NCBI RefSeq assembly: GCF_963973895.1
Contig: NZ_CAXBBF010000001.1
DNA: 64,000 nt
DNA from: Porticoccus sp950063125
GTDB taxonomy: Bacteria; Pseudomonadota; Gammaproteobacteria; Pseudomonadales; Porticoccaceae
Reading direction: 5' to 3' (one strand)
Shown here: piece by piece, positions 35,802-44,891 of the stretch
Layout: each line of letters begins with the position of its first letter
Position numbering within the stretch: the stretch's first letter is position 1
Program-made: the position numbers and the translations under genes
The notes under the pieces: generated by a model
The model's database searches: none
The model's input: the letters and a program-made list of their open reading frames with translations, nothing else
What the model was told of the DNA's origin: nothing

Positions 35802-35830
35802 ATTTAGCAATTTTATAGGTATTATTTTCG
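35802..35830 (-). promoter_or_regulatory. Shared upstream motif, glcB side
   Basis: On the minus strand it reads CGAAAATAATACCTATA then AAATTGCTAAAT, matching the aceA upstream copy at 36812-36840 in 25 of 29 positions, in the same orientation to the gene and 60 nt upstream of the glcB start. Likely binding site for the neighbouring LysR protein or another shunt regulator. Confidence 0.55.
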
Positions 35831-35861
35831 CTATTTACTCAACGAATGATGTTAGCCGTTA

Positions 35862-36800
35862 TCAATCCAGTGTTTTCGCCACGTCTGCAATGGTTCGTCG
35901 TATCCACTGATGTGCAGGATTGTGCTGCAACAGTGGACTCCAGGCCATTTTCAGCTCAATTTCCGGAATCTCAAAGGGTGGCTCGAGAATCACCACATGC
36001 GGGTTATCCACCAGTAGTGAGGCGGCCTTGGTTGGCAAAGTAATCACCAGATCATGCAACTCAGCCAGTCGCATGGCTGCCTGATAATGGCGGGTAAACA
36101 CCCGAATACGACGTTTCTTACCAATCCTGGTCAGCGCCTCATCGACCCAACCAAGGCGCTGCTCAGCCCCTGGCTCCATACCGACACCGACGCCCATCCC
36201 TGTTTTACTGACCCAGACGTGGCCGCTATCCAGATAGTTGTCCAGGGTGAAGTCGTGAATAATCGGATTGTGAATACTCGCCACACAGGAAAACGTATCT
36301 CGCCAAATGGTCATCTGATGAAACGACTGTGGCAATACGTCGAAACGGTTGATTACCAGATCAATACTGCCCTGCTCGACATCCTGATAACTGATATCGC
36401 TGGGTGTCAATACATCAAGTGTTATGTTTGGAGCTTCAGAGCGCAAACGCCGCATCAGATGCGGCAACAATGTCGACTCGGTATAGTCGCTGACAGAAAT
36501 CCTGAAAACCCGGTCAGCCTCAGCCGCATTGAATTCACGGCGGGGAACGACCGCTTTTTCAACCGACGCCAGAACTTCCCGGACTATGGGCTGTAGTTGT
36601 TCGGCCCGCTCAGTGGGTGTCATGCCATCACTGGTTCTCACCAGCAGTGGATCATTGAATAAATCCCGAAGCCGCCTAAGGCCATTACTCATGGCTGGCT
36701 GACTGATCCCCATATTCTCCGCAGCTCTGGTAACATTGCGCTCTTTAAGCAGTACATCCAGATATACCAACAGATTCAAATCGACGTTTCTTATATTCAT
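35862..36800 (-). CDS. LysR-family regulator beside glyoxylate shunt genes
   Basis: A 312-aa protein with N-terminal winged HTH (NLLVYLDVLLKERNVTRAAENMGISQPAMSNGLRRLRDLF, residues about 9-48, quoted in parts in the family) and a PBP2 effector domain. It lies between glcB and aceA and is divergent from aceA; the shared motif begins 12 nt from its start, which suggests autoregulation. The effector is not known; glyoxylate or a related acid is a guess. Confidence 0.87.
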   Translation of the reverse strand: MNIRNVDLNLLVYLDVLLKERNVTRAAENMGISQPAMSNGLRRLRDLFNDPLLVRTSDGMTPTERAEQLQPIVREVLASVEKAVVPRREFNAAEADRVFRISVSDYTESTLLPHLMRRLRSEAPNITLDVLTPSDISYQDVEQGSIDLVINRFDVLPQSFHQMTIWRDTFSCVASIHNPIIHDFTLDNYLDSGHVWVSKTGMGVGVGMEPGAEQRLGWVDEALTRIGKKRRIRVFTRHYQAAMRLAELHDLVITLPTKAASLLVDNPHVVILEPPFEIPEIELKMAWSPLLQHNPAHQWIRRTIADVAKTLD

Positions 36801-36811
36801 TTTAAAAATAC

Positions 36812-36840
36812 CGAAAATAATAACTATAGATTAGCTAAAT
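36812..36840 (+). promoter_or_regulatory. Shared upstream motif, aceA side
   Basis: CGAAAATAATAACTATA then GATTAGCTAAAT, in the aceA-lysR divergent region, 70 nt upstream of aceA and 12 nt from the lysR start. Four mismatches in 29 to the copy upstream of glcB. Confidence 0.55.
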
Positions 36841-36910
36841 TTTAGGGCGATGGCTAGAATCCGTATCCACAAATTTTCCTTTTCTTTTATCCAAACTGGA
36901 AGGACACACC

Positions 36911-38503
36911 ATGTCAAACTACACCAAAGAGATTGATGCTGTAGCCAAAGTGCGCAATGCCAACAGCACCTGGAGCGCCATCAACCCCGAGTCGGCAGCC
37001 CGCATGCGTATTCAGAACCGTTTCCGCACTGGTCTGGATATTGCCCGTTACACTGCCAAGATCATGCGTGATGATATGGCGGCTTACGATGCCGACAGCT
37101 CTCAATACACCCAATCCCTGGGTTGCTGGCATGGCTTTATCGGTCAGCAGAAACTGATCGCCATCAAAAAACACCTCAAAACCACCAAGAAACGCTACCT
37201 GTACCTGTCAGGCTGGATGGTTGCCGCACTGCGTTCCGAGTTCGGCCCCCTGCCGGATCAGTCAATGCACGAAAAAACCTCCGTTTCTTCGCTGATCGAA
37301 GAGCTTTATACATTTCTTCGCCAGGCCGATGCCCGCGAGCTGGATCAGCTGTTCATGGACCTGGATGCTGCCCGCGAAGCCGGAGATAAAGCAAAAGAAG
37401 CCGACCTGTTAAACCAGATCGAGAATTTCGAGACCCACGTGGTACCGATCGTCGCCGATATCGATGCCGGTTTTGGCAACCCCGAAGCAACCTACCTGTT
37501 GGCGAAGAAGATGATCGAAGCGGGCGCGTGCTGTATCCAGATTGAGAACCAGGTATCCGACGAAAAGCAATGCGGCCACCAGGACGGTAAAGTCACTGTC
37601 CCCCACTCCGACTTCCTGGCCAAAATCAATGCCGTTCGCTACGCGTTCCTGGAACTGGGTGTCGACGACGGTGTTATCGTTGCACGTACCGACTCCCTCG
37701 GCGCTGGCCTGACCAAGCAGATTGCTGTGACCAACGAACCCGGCGACTTGGGTGACCAGTACAACAGCTTCCTCGATGGTGACTACGTTCAGAGTGCAGA
37801 AGATATCCAAAACGGTGATGTAGTCATCAAGGCCAATGGCAAGCTACTCAAACCAAAACGTCTGGCCTCCGGCCTGTTCCAGTTCCGCAAGGACACCGGT
37901 ATTGACCGCGTCGTTCTGGACTGTATCACCAGCCTGCAAAACGGCGCCGATTTGCTGTGGATCGAAACCGAAAAACCCCACGTTGGCCAGATCGCTGAAA
38001 TGGTTAACCGGATTCGCGAAGCAGTGCCCAATGCCAAACTGGTCTACAACAACAGTCCTTCCTTCAACTGGACGTTGAACTTCCGCCAGCAGGTCTTTGA
38101 TGCCATGCAGGCTGAAGGTAAAGATGTTTCTGCGTATGATCGCGAAAAACTGATGAGCGTAGACTACGATGAAACCGAGCTGGCGAAGCTGGCTGACGAG
38201 AAAATCCGTACCTTCCAGGCGGATGCGGCCCGTGAAGCGGGTATCTTCCACCACCTGATCACCCTGCCGACCTACCACACGGCGGCCCTGTCCACCGACA
38301 ATCTAGCAAAAGGCTACTTTGCAGATCAGGGAATGCTGGCTTATGTGAAAGGCGTCCAACGTCAGGAAATTCGTCAGGGCATTGCCTGCGTAAAACACCA
38401 GAACATGGCTGGTTCCGATATTGGCGATAACCACAAAGAATATTTTGCTGGTGAGGCCGCTCTCAAGGCCGGCGGTAAAGACAATACAATGAACCAGTTC
38501 TAA
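36911..38503 (+). CDS. aceA: Isocitrate lyase (long, Pseudomonas-type)
   Basis: Splits isocitrate to glyoxylate and succinate. The 530-aa protein belongs to the longer ICL class known from Pseudomonas and Acinetobacter. The catalytic motif is KQCGH with Cys at about 221, and it ends GKDNTMNQF as in P. aeruginosa. GGAAGGA precedes the ATG. It is a single-gene unit followed by a terminator. Confidence 0.95.
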   Translation: MSNYTKEIDAVAKVRNANSTWSAINPESAARMRIQNRFRTGLDIARYTAKIMRDDMAAYDADSSQYTQSLGCWHGFIGQQKLIAIKKHLKTTKKRYLYLSGWMVAALRSEFGPLPDQSMHEKTSVSSLIEELYTFLRQADARELDQLFMDLDAAREAGDKAKEADLLNQIENFETHVVPIVADIDAGFGNPEATYLLAKKMIEAGACCIQIENQVSDEKQCGHQDGKVTVPHSDFLAKINAVRYAFLELGVDDGVIVARTDSLGAGLTKQIAVTNEPGDLGDQYNSFLDGDYVQSAEDIQNGDVVIKANGKLLKPKRLASGLFQFRKDTGIDRVVLDCITSLQNGADLLWIETEKPHVGQIAEMVNRIREAVPNAKLVYNNSPSFNWTLNFRQQVFDAMQAEGKDVSAYDREKLMSVDYDETELAKLADEKIRTFQADAAREAGIFHHLITLPTYHTAALSTDNLAKGYFADQGMLAYVKGVQRQEIRQGIACVKHQNMAGSDIGDNHKEYFAGEAALKAGGKDNTMNQF

Positions 38504-38542
38504 GGTTCATTCACCACCTATTCCCCTAAGAGTACAAATTTG

Positions 38543-38569
38543 GGAGCTGCTTCGCAGCTCCTTTTTTTT
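38543..38569 (+). terminator. Intrinsic terminator of aceA
   Basis: GGAGCTGC-TTC-GCAGCTCC followed by eight T. The next 377 bp, up to 38946, hold no gene that I can support on either strand. Confidence 0.92.
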
Positions 38570-38946
38570 GCCTCGCTCGTTGTACTGCTGTTTCGGCATT
38601 ACGCCATGTAACCAGCTCGACACTCTTTACTGAAAGATTCTCGAATGACGGTATGCCTCAATGTTAGAACTTTCCCTGAATGGATAACATCAACACCTAC
38701 TGGCATTCGTTTGAGTTAATCACCACAGTCCGTTCAGGGATACAGACGGCCCAGCTTTTTTGAAACAACGTAAACAACTTGCTGGATTTTCAAGCGCTTC
38801 CTGTCCCTCGCTACAACCAATGAGCGACGATGCCAGCGTTGATGAAATAGAACTTTGCTCTGATTTATTGGCAAGCCCATGCAGCGGGTTTTAGCCGCTC
38901 TTTACAGGAAAATGACTTCCATAAATATAATAAAAACAACGTATTA

Positions 38947-39504
38947 TTACTTCCACTTAAACCTTTTTAGAGTTATTCGAAGCAAGGTGTTGTCGCGCAA
39001 AATATAATGATGGAACAACCCTGCCAGGGCATGAAGCCCTATCAAAAAATACCCTGCACTGCCAACCGTCCCATGAACATCTTTAATGGCTTTGGCCAGC
39101 GTCTCATTTTCCTGCATCAATGCGGGAAAAGTCGCACCGAAAAAAGGCACAGGCTTACCGCTTCCACTGAGCACCAGCCAACCCATCAACGGCATGGCAA
39201 TCATAAACAGGTATAAAATGGTATGCATTGATCTTCCCACCAGCTCCTGCCAGCGAGGTGGGGCCGGTAAAATCTCCGGTCTCACTTGTAAAAGTTGGGC
39301 AACCAACCGAATCCAGACCAGAATAAAAACAGTCAGTCCCAGCATAAAATGCCAGGTTTTAAAGGCTTCGCGAGGGTCGCTGCCCTTTGGATAGAGTTCG
39401 CGCAATTCAATACAGCTGTAGACCGCGATCAACAACAGTAGCATCAGCCAGTGGAAAGCCACTGACACCAAGCCATAGCGCTCTCTGGTATTACGCCAAT
39501 CCAC
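38947..39504 (-). CDS. Cytochrome b561 family protein
   Basis: A 185-aa inner-membrane protein with four transmembrane segments. Haem-ligand histidines lie in VAFHWLML, FKTWHFMLG, DVHGTVGSAGYFLIGLHALAGLFHH. Family members pass electrons from quinol to acceptors such as superoxide (CybB). No partner gene is adjacent, so the acceptor is unknown. Confidence 0.88.
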   Translation of the reverse strand: MDWRNTRERYGLVSVAFHWLMLLLLIAVYSCIELRELYPKGSDPREAFKTWHFMLGLTVFILVWIRLVAQLLQVRPEILPAPPRWQELVGRSMHTILYLFMIAMPLMGWLVLSGSGKPVPFFGATFPALMQENETLAKAIKDVHGTVGSAGYFLIGLHALAGLFHHYILRDNTLLRITLKRFKWK

Positions 39505-39594
39505 GATAACTCCTGATCAAAAACTATTATGCGTTTGAGCTTAACCTACTGCACCAATTGATTTCTGATATGCATCAAGCCAAACAGCTTCAAC

Positions 39595-40083
39595 TCACCC
39601 CTCTCCAACCAATGGGCTAGGCGATACGATGACGCCATTGTTATCAGCATACACATACTCACCGGGACGAAAGGTAATACCGCCAAATGTCACCGGCACG
39701 TTCAGATCACCAATTCCGCGCTTGTCCGTTTTCAAAGGGATGGCGGCCAGTGCCTGCACACCCAGATCCAGTTCTGCCAGCGCATCAACATCGCGGACAC
39801 AACCATAAATAATTAATCCCTCCCAACCATTCCTGACTGCATTTTCGGCAATCATATCGCCCAGCAAGGCGCGCCTCAGGGAACCACCACCATCGACCAC
39901 GAGCACCTTTCCATGACCGGGCTTACCGGCACTCTCTTTTACCAGCGAATTGTCCTCGTGACATTTGACGGTGACAATTTCACCACCGAACGTGTCCCGC
40001 CCACCATAACTGGCCATCATTGGCTCCATTACCTGCACCAGCTCGGGATAATCATCGCAAAGATCAGGGGTTGCAAAAAACAT
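39595..40083 (-). CDS. rraA: RraA family protein (RNase E regulator / HMG aldolase fold)
   Basis: A 162-aa protein with FATPDLCDDYPELVQV, VLVVDGGGSLRRALLGDMIAE, YGCVRDVD and NLPVTFGG-like NVPVTFGGITFRPGEYVYADNNG. In E. coli RraA inhibits RNase E; relatives are 4-hydroxy-4-methyl-2-oxoglutarate aldolases, and the sequence does not fully separate them. GGAG 6 nt before ATG 40083 fixes the start. The 309 bp upstream, to pabB, show no further gene. Confidence 0.88.
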   Translation of the reverse strand: MFFATPDLCDDYPELVQVMEPMMASYGGRDTFGGEIVTVKCHEDNSLVKESAGKPGHGKVLVVDGGGSLRRALLGDMIAENAVRNGWEGLIIYGCVRDVDALAELDLGVQALAAIPLKTDKRGIGDLNVPVTFGGITFRPGEYVYADNNGVIVSPSPLVGEG

Positions 40084-40392
40084 TATGACTCCAGCCTGTT
40101 GTTCATCCAATATTCATTCCCAGCGGCCCGAATTGATCGGAGCGACACCGGCAATCGATACTCTCTCTGCGTGCATGTAAACAACCCCGTACATTTGAGA
40201 CCGGCAAGTTGTCGTCTGGTCTATGAACGCTTATGGGCGCTGAGATTGCCATGATCAGAGAGATCGAGCAATAACAGAAATGCCGCGCTTCATGCACAAA
40301 CCCAGAACAGGCCCTAAAAAGAGTGCTAAAAAAGGGAATAGCAACGTCGAATTAGCCTGAAACATCCCCACTTCTACCGTAGACTATCGGCC

Positions 40393-41775
40393 ATGCCTAA
40401 CATGGATATCACCGACTTTCCCTACCGCCCCGATGCCGAAGCGCTCTTTGCTACAATACGGGATCTTGATGACCCCATCTGGATGGACAGTGGCAAGCCT
40501 CGCAGCCTCTCCGGTCGGTTTGACATCATTACAGCACAACCGGCCACTGTTCTCGAGACGGTGGGCAAGATCACACGAATCATAACCCCTCAGGCCACCC
40601 ACGAGTCCCGTGAAGACCCTTTCGCACTGGCACAGCAGCTTCTCGATACCCTTGAACCCATTGATCACGGCTTGAGCCATTATCCTTTTTTGGGGGGACT
40701 GGCCGGCTATTTTGGCTACGACCTTGGCCACCGTATCGAAGCGCTACCGGACCTGCTGGGCAAGGTGGACTCACTGCCAGATCTACGACTGGGACTTTAT
40801 AACTGGGCCCTTGTGCTCAATCACTCATCGAGAAAAGCCTGGCTGATTTTTCGCAACGATTGCCCGGCCAATCTTCGTGAAACTGTCTCGAAGCGACTCA
40901 AACAAGCTGACAGTGGACAAAATCTCCCTGATGGCGCAAGCACAAATCCGTTTGAGCCATCAATGAGCAGAGAGGCTTACCTGAATGCTGTCAGCCATAT
41001 CAAGGCGTATATCGGTCAGGGTGATTGCTATCAGGTCAATCTCGCCCGGCATTTTTCGTCAGAATACCAAGGTGATAGCTGGCAGCTCTACAGAGCACTA
41101 CGACGGATACTGCCTTCACCCTACAGTTGCTATTACCAGTTTGGTGAGCGCAATCAGGCCGTATTGAGCTTTTCCCCCGAGCGGTTTCTGAAGCTCTCTG
41201 CAGGGCAGGTGGAAACCAAGCCTATCAAAGGCACTGCCAGGCGGGGCAGAACGGTGGAGGAAGATCAACAAAATGCCATTGAGCTGATGAACAGCACCAA
41301 AAATCGGGCTGAAAACCTGATGATTGTGGATTTGCTACGCAATGATCTCGGGAAAACCTGTCAGCCAGGCACGATTCGGGTGCCAAAGCTCTTTGCGCTT
41401 GAAAGCTTTCCCAACGTACATCACCTGGTCAGTACGGTGACCGGCAAGCTCCGTGACGGCGAGTCGCCGCTGTCACTGTTGCGAGGGTGTTTCCCCGGAG
41501 GCTCTATCACCGGTGCACCAAAAAAACGCGCCATGGAAATCATCGAAACACTGGAAACCTGTCGCCGCTCGGTGTATTGCGGCAGCATAGGCTATATCAG
41601 CAGTACAGGGCGAATGGACACCAACATCGCCATTCGCACGATCCTGGCCGATGGCGACAGACTGCACTGCTGGGGAGGCGGCGGCATTGTGGCCGACTCA
41701 AGCGCCGAGAGTGAATTCCAGGAAATTCTGGACAAGATTCGAGTGCTTATCGAGCCGAATAGCCCCTCAGGATAG
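40393..41775 (+). CDS. pabB: Aminodeoxychorismate synthase component I
   Basis: Makes 4-amino-4-deoxychorismate for folate. The 460-aa protein has the chorismate-binding signature: KPIKGTARRGRT, NRAENLMIVDLLRNDLGKTC, FPGGSITGAPKKRAMEII. The PIKG motif (with Lys, not the anthranilate-type) and lack of a fused glutaminase or lyase domain favour PabB over TrpE. Confidence 0.92.
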   Translation: MPNMDITDFPYRPDAEALFATIRDLDDPIWMDSGKPRSLSGRFDIITAQPATVLETVGKITRIITPQATHESREDPFALAQQLLDTLEPIDHGLSHYPFLGGLAGYFGYDLGHRIEALPDLLGKVDSLPDLRLGLYNWALVLNHSSRKAWLIFRNDCPANLRETVSKRLKQADSGQNLPDGASTNPFEPSMSREAYLNAVSHIKAYIGQGDCYQVNLARHFSSEYQGDSWQLYRALRRILPSPYSCYYQFGERNQAVLSFSPERFLKLSAGQVETKPIKGTARRGRTVEEDQQNAIELMNSTKNRAENLMIVDLLRNDLGKTCQPGTIRVPKLFALESFPNVHHLVSTVTGKLRDGESPLSLLRGCFPGGSITGAPKKRAMEIIETLETCRRSVYCGSIGYISSTGRMDTNIAIRTILADGDRLHCWGGGGIVADSSAESEFQEILDKIRVLIEPNSPSG

Positions 41776-41780
41776 ATCGC

Positions 41781-42398
41781 CTACAAGCTGAGATCCCGGA
41801 CACTGGCCCTGATAAATTCCTGTTTGAGCGCCTCAAATGTATGGACAGCCGGAAATTGCGGGAATTGCTCAATAACATTCTGAGGTGCATGAAACAGGAT
41901 ACCGGCATCGGCCTCTGCCAGCATGGTCGTATCGTTATAGGAATCACCGGCAGCAATAGTCCGGTAGTACATGCTTTTAAAGCCGACTATCGCCTGGCGC
42001 TTCGGGTTGGCCTGCCGCAAGTGGTAATTAACCACCCGGCCGTCCTGGTCTGTTTCAAGTTTGTGACAAAGCAGCGCGGGAAATCCCAACTGACGCATCA
42101 ACGGCTGGGCAAACTCATAAAAAGTGTCGGAGAGAATCACCACCTGAAAGCGTTCACGCAGCCAGTCAACAAACTCCTTCGCGCCCTCGAGAGGCGACAG
42201 CGTAGCTATCACCTCCTGAATCTCGTTAAGCCCCAGGCCGTGCCGGTCGAGAATATCCAATCGATAACGCATCAGCACATCATAATCCGGTTCATCCCGG
42301 GTTGTTCGCTTAAGCGCTTCAATACCGGTTTTCTCGGCAAAGGCAATCCATATTTCAGGAATCAGTACGCCTTCAAGATCCAAACAAGCGATTTCCAC
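41781..42398 (-). CDS. thrH: Phosphoserine phosphatase / homoserine phosphotransferase ThrH
   Basis: HAD-family enzyme of 205 aa with DLEGVLIPEIW (DxE variant of DxDG), VVILSDTFYEFAQPLMRQLG and AAGDSYNDTTML, nearly the P. aeruginosa ThrH sequence. GTG 42398 after GGGTGG gives the family length; the frame is open to 42431. It is convergent with pabB, 5 bp apart. Confidence 0.92.
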   Translation of the reverse strand: MEIACLDLEGVLIPEIWIAFAEKTGIEALKRTTRDEPDYDVLMRYRLDILDRHGLGLNEIQEVIATLSPLEGAKEFVDWLRERFQVVILSDTFYEFAQPLMRQLGFPALLCHKLETDQDGRVVNYHLRQANPKRQAIVGFKSMYYRTIAAGDSYNDTTMLAEADAGILFHAPQNVIEQFPQFPAVHTFEALKQEFIRASVRDLSL

Positions 42399-42649
42399 AA
42401 AGCCACCCTTAATCGTACGACACCAAAACAAGACCGCGCCACTCTAACGATTTCAGGGATATTGCGCAATAAAGTTGCGAGGCTTTTGATAGCTCCACAG
42501 GCAGGGAAAACACCCTTTTTACAGATTTTTAATAGCCATATCGATGAAGGTTATAGTTTCTGATTATTTTTGCTTTAGTGGTGGCTTTGGTATGATGCGC
42601 GACTTTGAGGACAACCCCTCTAACTTATTGAGAATATTGAGTAACTCCC

Positions 42650-43381
42650 ATGACTGCAAACCTTCTGAACACTCTTGATCTCGATCGGGAATTATCCGAT
42701 CAGTCTCCCCAGGAGATTATTGCCTACGCCCTTGAGCAATTTGACAATATTGCCATCTCATTTAGTGGTGCAGAGGATGTTGTACTGATTGATATGGCGC
42801 ACAGGATAAACCCGGAGAAAGTACAGGTCTTTTCCCTCGACACAGGTCGCCTGCATGCCGAAACCTATCGCTTTATCGAAAAGGTCCGTGAGCATTATGG
42901 TATTCAGATCGACGTGGTATTTCCCGACGCCTACGCCGTCAATAATATGGTGCGGGAGAAAGGCCTTTTCAGTTTTTACCGCGACGGCCACAAAGAGTGC
43001 TGTAGTATCCGTAAGATTGGTCCCCTACGCCGTAAATTGCTGACTGTAGACGCCTGGGTAACCGGTCAGCGTCGCGACCAGAGCCCCGGCACCCGCACAG
43101 CTATCCCTGTGATTCAGGACGACAAGGCCTTTGCCCGACCCGATGCCACCCTGACCAAGTTCAACCCGCTGGCCAACTGGTCATCAAATCAGGTGTGGGA
43201 ATATATTCGCTCCAATAACGTGCCCTATAACGAATTACATGACCGGGGCTATATCAGTATTGGCTGCGAACCCTGTACACGTGCCACCGGCCCCGGCCAA
43301 CATGAGCGCGAAGGCCGCTGGTGGTGGGAAGAAGCCACGATGAAGGAATGCGGGCTGCACTCCGTCAATACGCAAAAATAA
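42650..43381 (+). CDS. cysH: Adenylylsulfate (APS) reductase, CysH
   Basis: Reduces activated sulfate to sulfite. The 243-aa protein has the PP-loop-like FSGAEDVVLIDMA, the cysteine pair ECCSIRKIGPL and the second pair CEPCTRA that bind a 4Fe-4S cluster, which marks the APS-type enzyme, and a following GRWWWEE. It is followed 14 nt later by a CxxC protein gene. Confidence 0.92.
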   Translation: MTANLLNTLDLDRELSDQSPQEIIAYALEQFDNIAISFSGAEDVVLIDMAHRINPEKVQVFSLDTGRLHAETYRFIEKVREHYGIQIDVVFPDAYAVNNMVREKGLFSFYRDGHKECCSIRKIGPLRRKLLTVDAWVTGQRRDQSPGTRTAIPVIQDDKAFARPDATLTKFNPLANWSSNQVWEYIRSNNVPYNELHDRGYISIGCEPCTRATGPGQHEREGRWWWEEATMKECGLHSVNTQK

Positions 43382-43395
43382 ACCGGGAAAGACAC

Positions 43396-43731
43396 ATGAA
43401 AATCACGCTCGTCAAAAAGATTAAGCTGGACGGCAGCCTCTGCAGAAAGTGCGAAGACGTGCAGCAAAAAATGGAAGCAGCTGACCAGATGCCTCTAATA
43501 GACGAGGTTTTGCTGGCTGATGAGCGGGACGCCAGCTCACCGGGGATGGTGCTGGCGAGACGTTACAATGTGGAGCAGGCGCCCTTCTTTGTGGTTGAAC
43601 GGGAAGGCCTGCAACCGGAAATTTACACCGTCTATTTCAAGTTCGTTAAAGAAGTACTTAACCAGAAAACCCGCGAAGAGGACGAGCTAAAGGAAATTCT
43701 CAACGATAACCCCGACCTCGATTTTCTATAA
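43396..43731 (+). CDS. Thioredoxin-fold CxxC protein downstream of cysH
   Basis: A 111-aa protein with a beta strand KITLVKKI, then CRKC, a helix, and the cis-Pro region VEQAPFFVVE, so a glutaredoxin/thioredoxin-like fold, with an acidic C-terminal tail. It starts 14 nt after the cysH stop and is probably co-transcribed. It could be the electron donor to APS reductase, but this is inference from position and fold. No specific family name recognised. Confidence 0.7.
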   Translation: MKITLVKKIKLDGSLCRKCEDVQQKMEAADQMPLIDEVLLADERDASSPGMVLARRYNVEQAPFFVVEREGLQPEIYTVYFKFVKEVLNQKTREEDELKEILNDNPDLDFL

Positions 43732-43802
43732 GGTTCCTGAAGAAGTTTCCTAGTGCACTATTGTCCAACCCCTGGGATGGGCTTGATGGCAAATCAAATA
43801 GA

Positions 43803-44777
43803 CTAAAGTTCTGGCAGTTCTAGCGCACTAAAAAACTTTTCCAGATCGTCCCTCGCATGAATGGCACTGGCTTCATTGATTCTGTCCCGGGTCAGATGGG
43901 GGGCGAACAACTCGATAAAATCATACATATATCCCCGCAGATACGTGCCTCGCCGAAAACCGATGCTGGTGATACTGGGCTTGAACAGATGAGATGCATC
44001 CAATGCCACCAGATCACTGTCCTTGACCGGGTCGTAGGCCATGTGCGCAACAATGCCAATACCCAGACCCAATCGCACATAAGTCTTAATCACATCAGAG
44101 TCTGTGGCGGTGAATACCACTTTTGGAATAAGCCCCCGGTCATTGAAGGCCTCATCAAGACGCGAACGTCCGGTAAAGCCAAACACATAGGTGACCAGTG
44201 GATAAGTCGACACCTCCTCCAGCGTCAGCTTTGAAACCTGGGCCAACGGATGATCCCTGGGCACCAGAATACAGCGATTCCAGCGGTAACAGGGCATCAT
44301 CAACAGATCGTGAAATAACTCCAGCGCCTCAGTGGCAATCGCGAAATCCACTGAGCCATCTACAGCCTGCTCGGAGATCTGCATCGGTGTACCCTGATGC
44401 ATATGCAATGAAACCTCAGGATATTTATCAATAAAAGCTTCAATAACCGGTGGCAGCGCATAACGTGCCTGGGTATGGGTTGTCGCAATAGTAAGGCTGC
44501 CACGCCTGGGGTCATTATGCTCCTGAGCCAATTGTTTGATGCTATCGACTTTCCGCAAAATATCGCCAGCTACCCGAAGAATCTCATCACCCGCCGGGGT
44601 GACACGGGTCAGGTGTTTGCCGCTCCGCGAAAAAATCTCCACACCAAGCTCATCTTCAAGAAGTCGTATCTGTTTGCTAATACCCGGCTGTGAGGTGTAA
44701 AGACTCTGCGCTGTAGCGGAAACATTCAATTCGTGGTGTGCCACTTCCCAGATATATCGAAGCTGCTGTAATTTCAT
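43803..44777 (-). CDS. cysB: CysB, LysR-family regulator of sulfur assimilation
   Basis: A 324-aa LysR protein with the CysB N-terminus MKLQQLRYIWEVAHHELNVS, TSQPGISKQIRLLEDELG and effector-domain HTQARYALP. Activates cysteine-synthesis genes with N-acetylserine. It is divergent from the TauE gene and convergent with the cysH unit. Confidence 0.92.
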   Translation of the reverse strand: MKLQQLRYIWEVAHHELNVSATAQSLYTSQPGISKQIRLLEDELGVEIFSRSGKHLTRVTPAGDEILRVAGDILRKVDSIKQLAQEHNDPRRGSLTIATTHTQARYALPPVIEAFIDKYPEVSLHMHQGTPMQISEQAVDGSVDFAIATEALELFHDLLMMPCYRWNRCILVPRDHPLAQVSKLTLEEVSTYPLVTYVFGFTGRSRLDEAFNDRGLIPKVVFTATDSDVIKTYVRLGLGIGIVAHMAYDPVKDSDLVALDASHLFKPSITSIGFRRGTYLRGYMYDFIELFAPHLTRDRINEASAIHARDDLEKFFSALELPEL

Positions 44778-44891
44778 TCACCCACCCAGATAGACAACAA
44801 TGATATAAAAATATAAAAAATTATTCCTTTGAAGAATAGGTATAAATTGCTAGAGTTTCCAGGTTATTTTGAGGATGCAAGTGGATTAATT

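Noticed and set aside
36914..38278. Long minus-strand frames inside aceA
   Set aside because: Frame shadows of a strongly conserved gene with high codon bias.
38570..38946. Possible degraded gene after the aceA terminator
   Set aside because: Only short frames are seen (fewer than 60 codons), none with a recognisable family or a ribosome-binding site.
40103..40297. 64-codon frame on the minus strand upstream of rraA
   Set aside because: Composition rich in Cys/Arg/His without a motif, no clear ribosome-binding site, and it lies in an ordinary divergent intergenic region.
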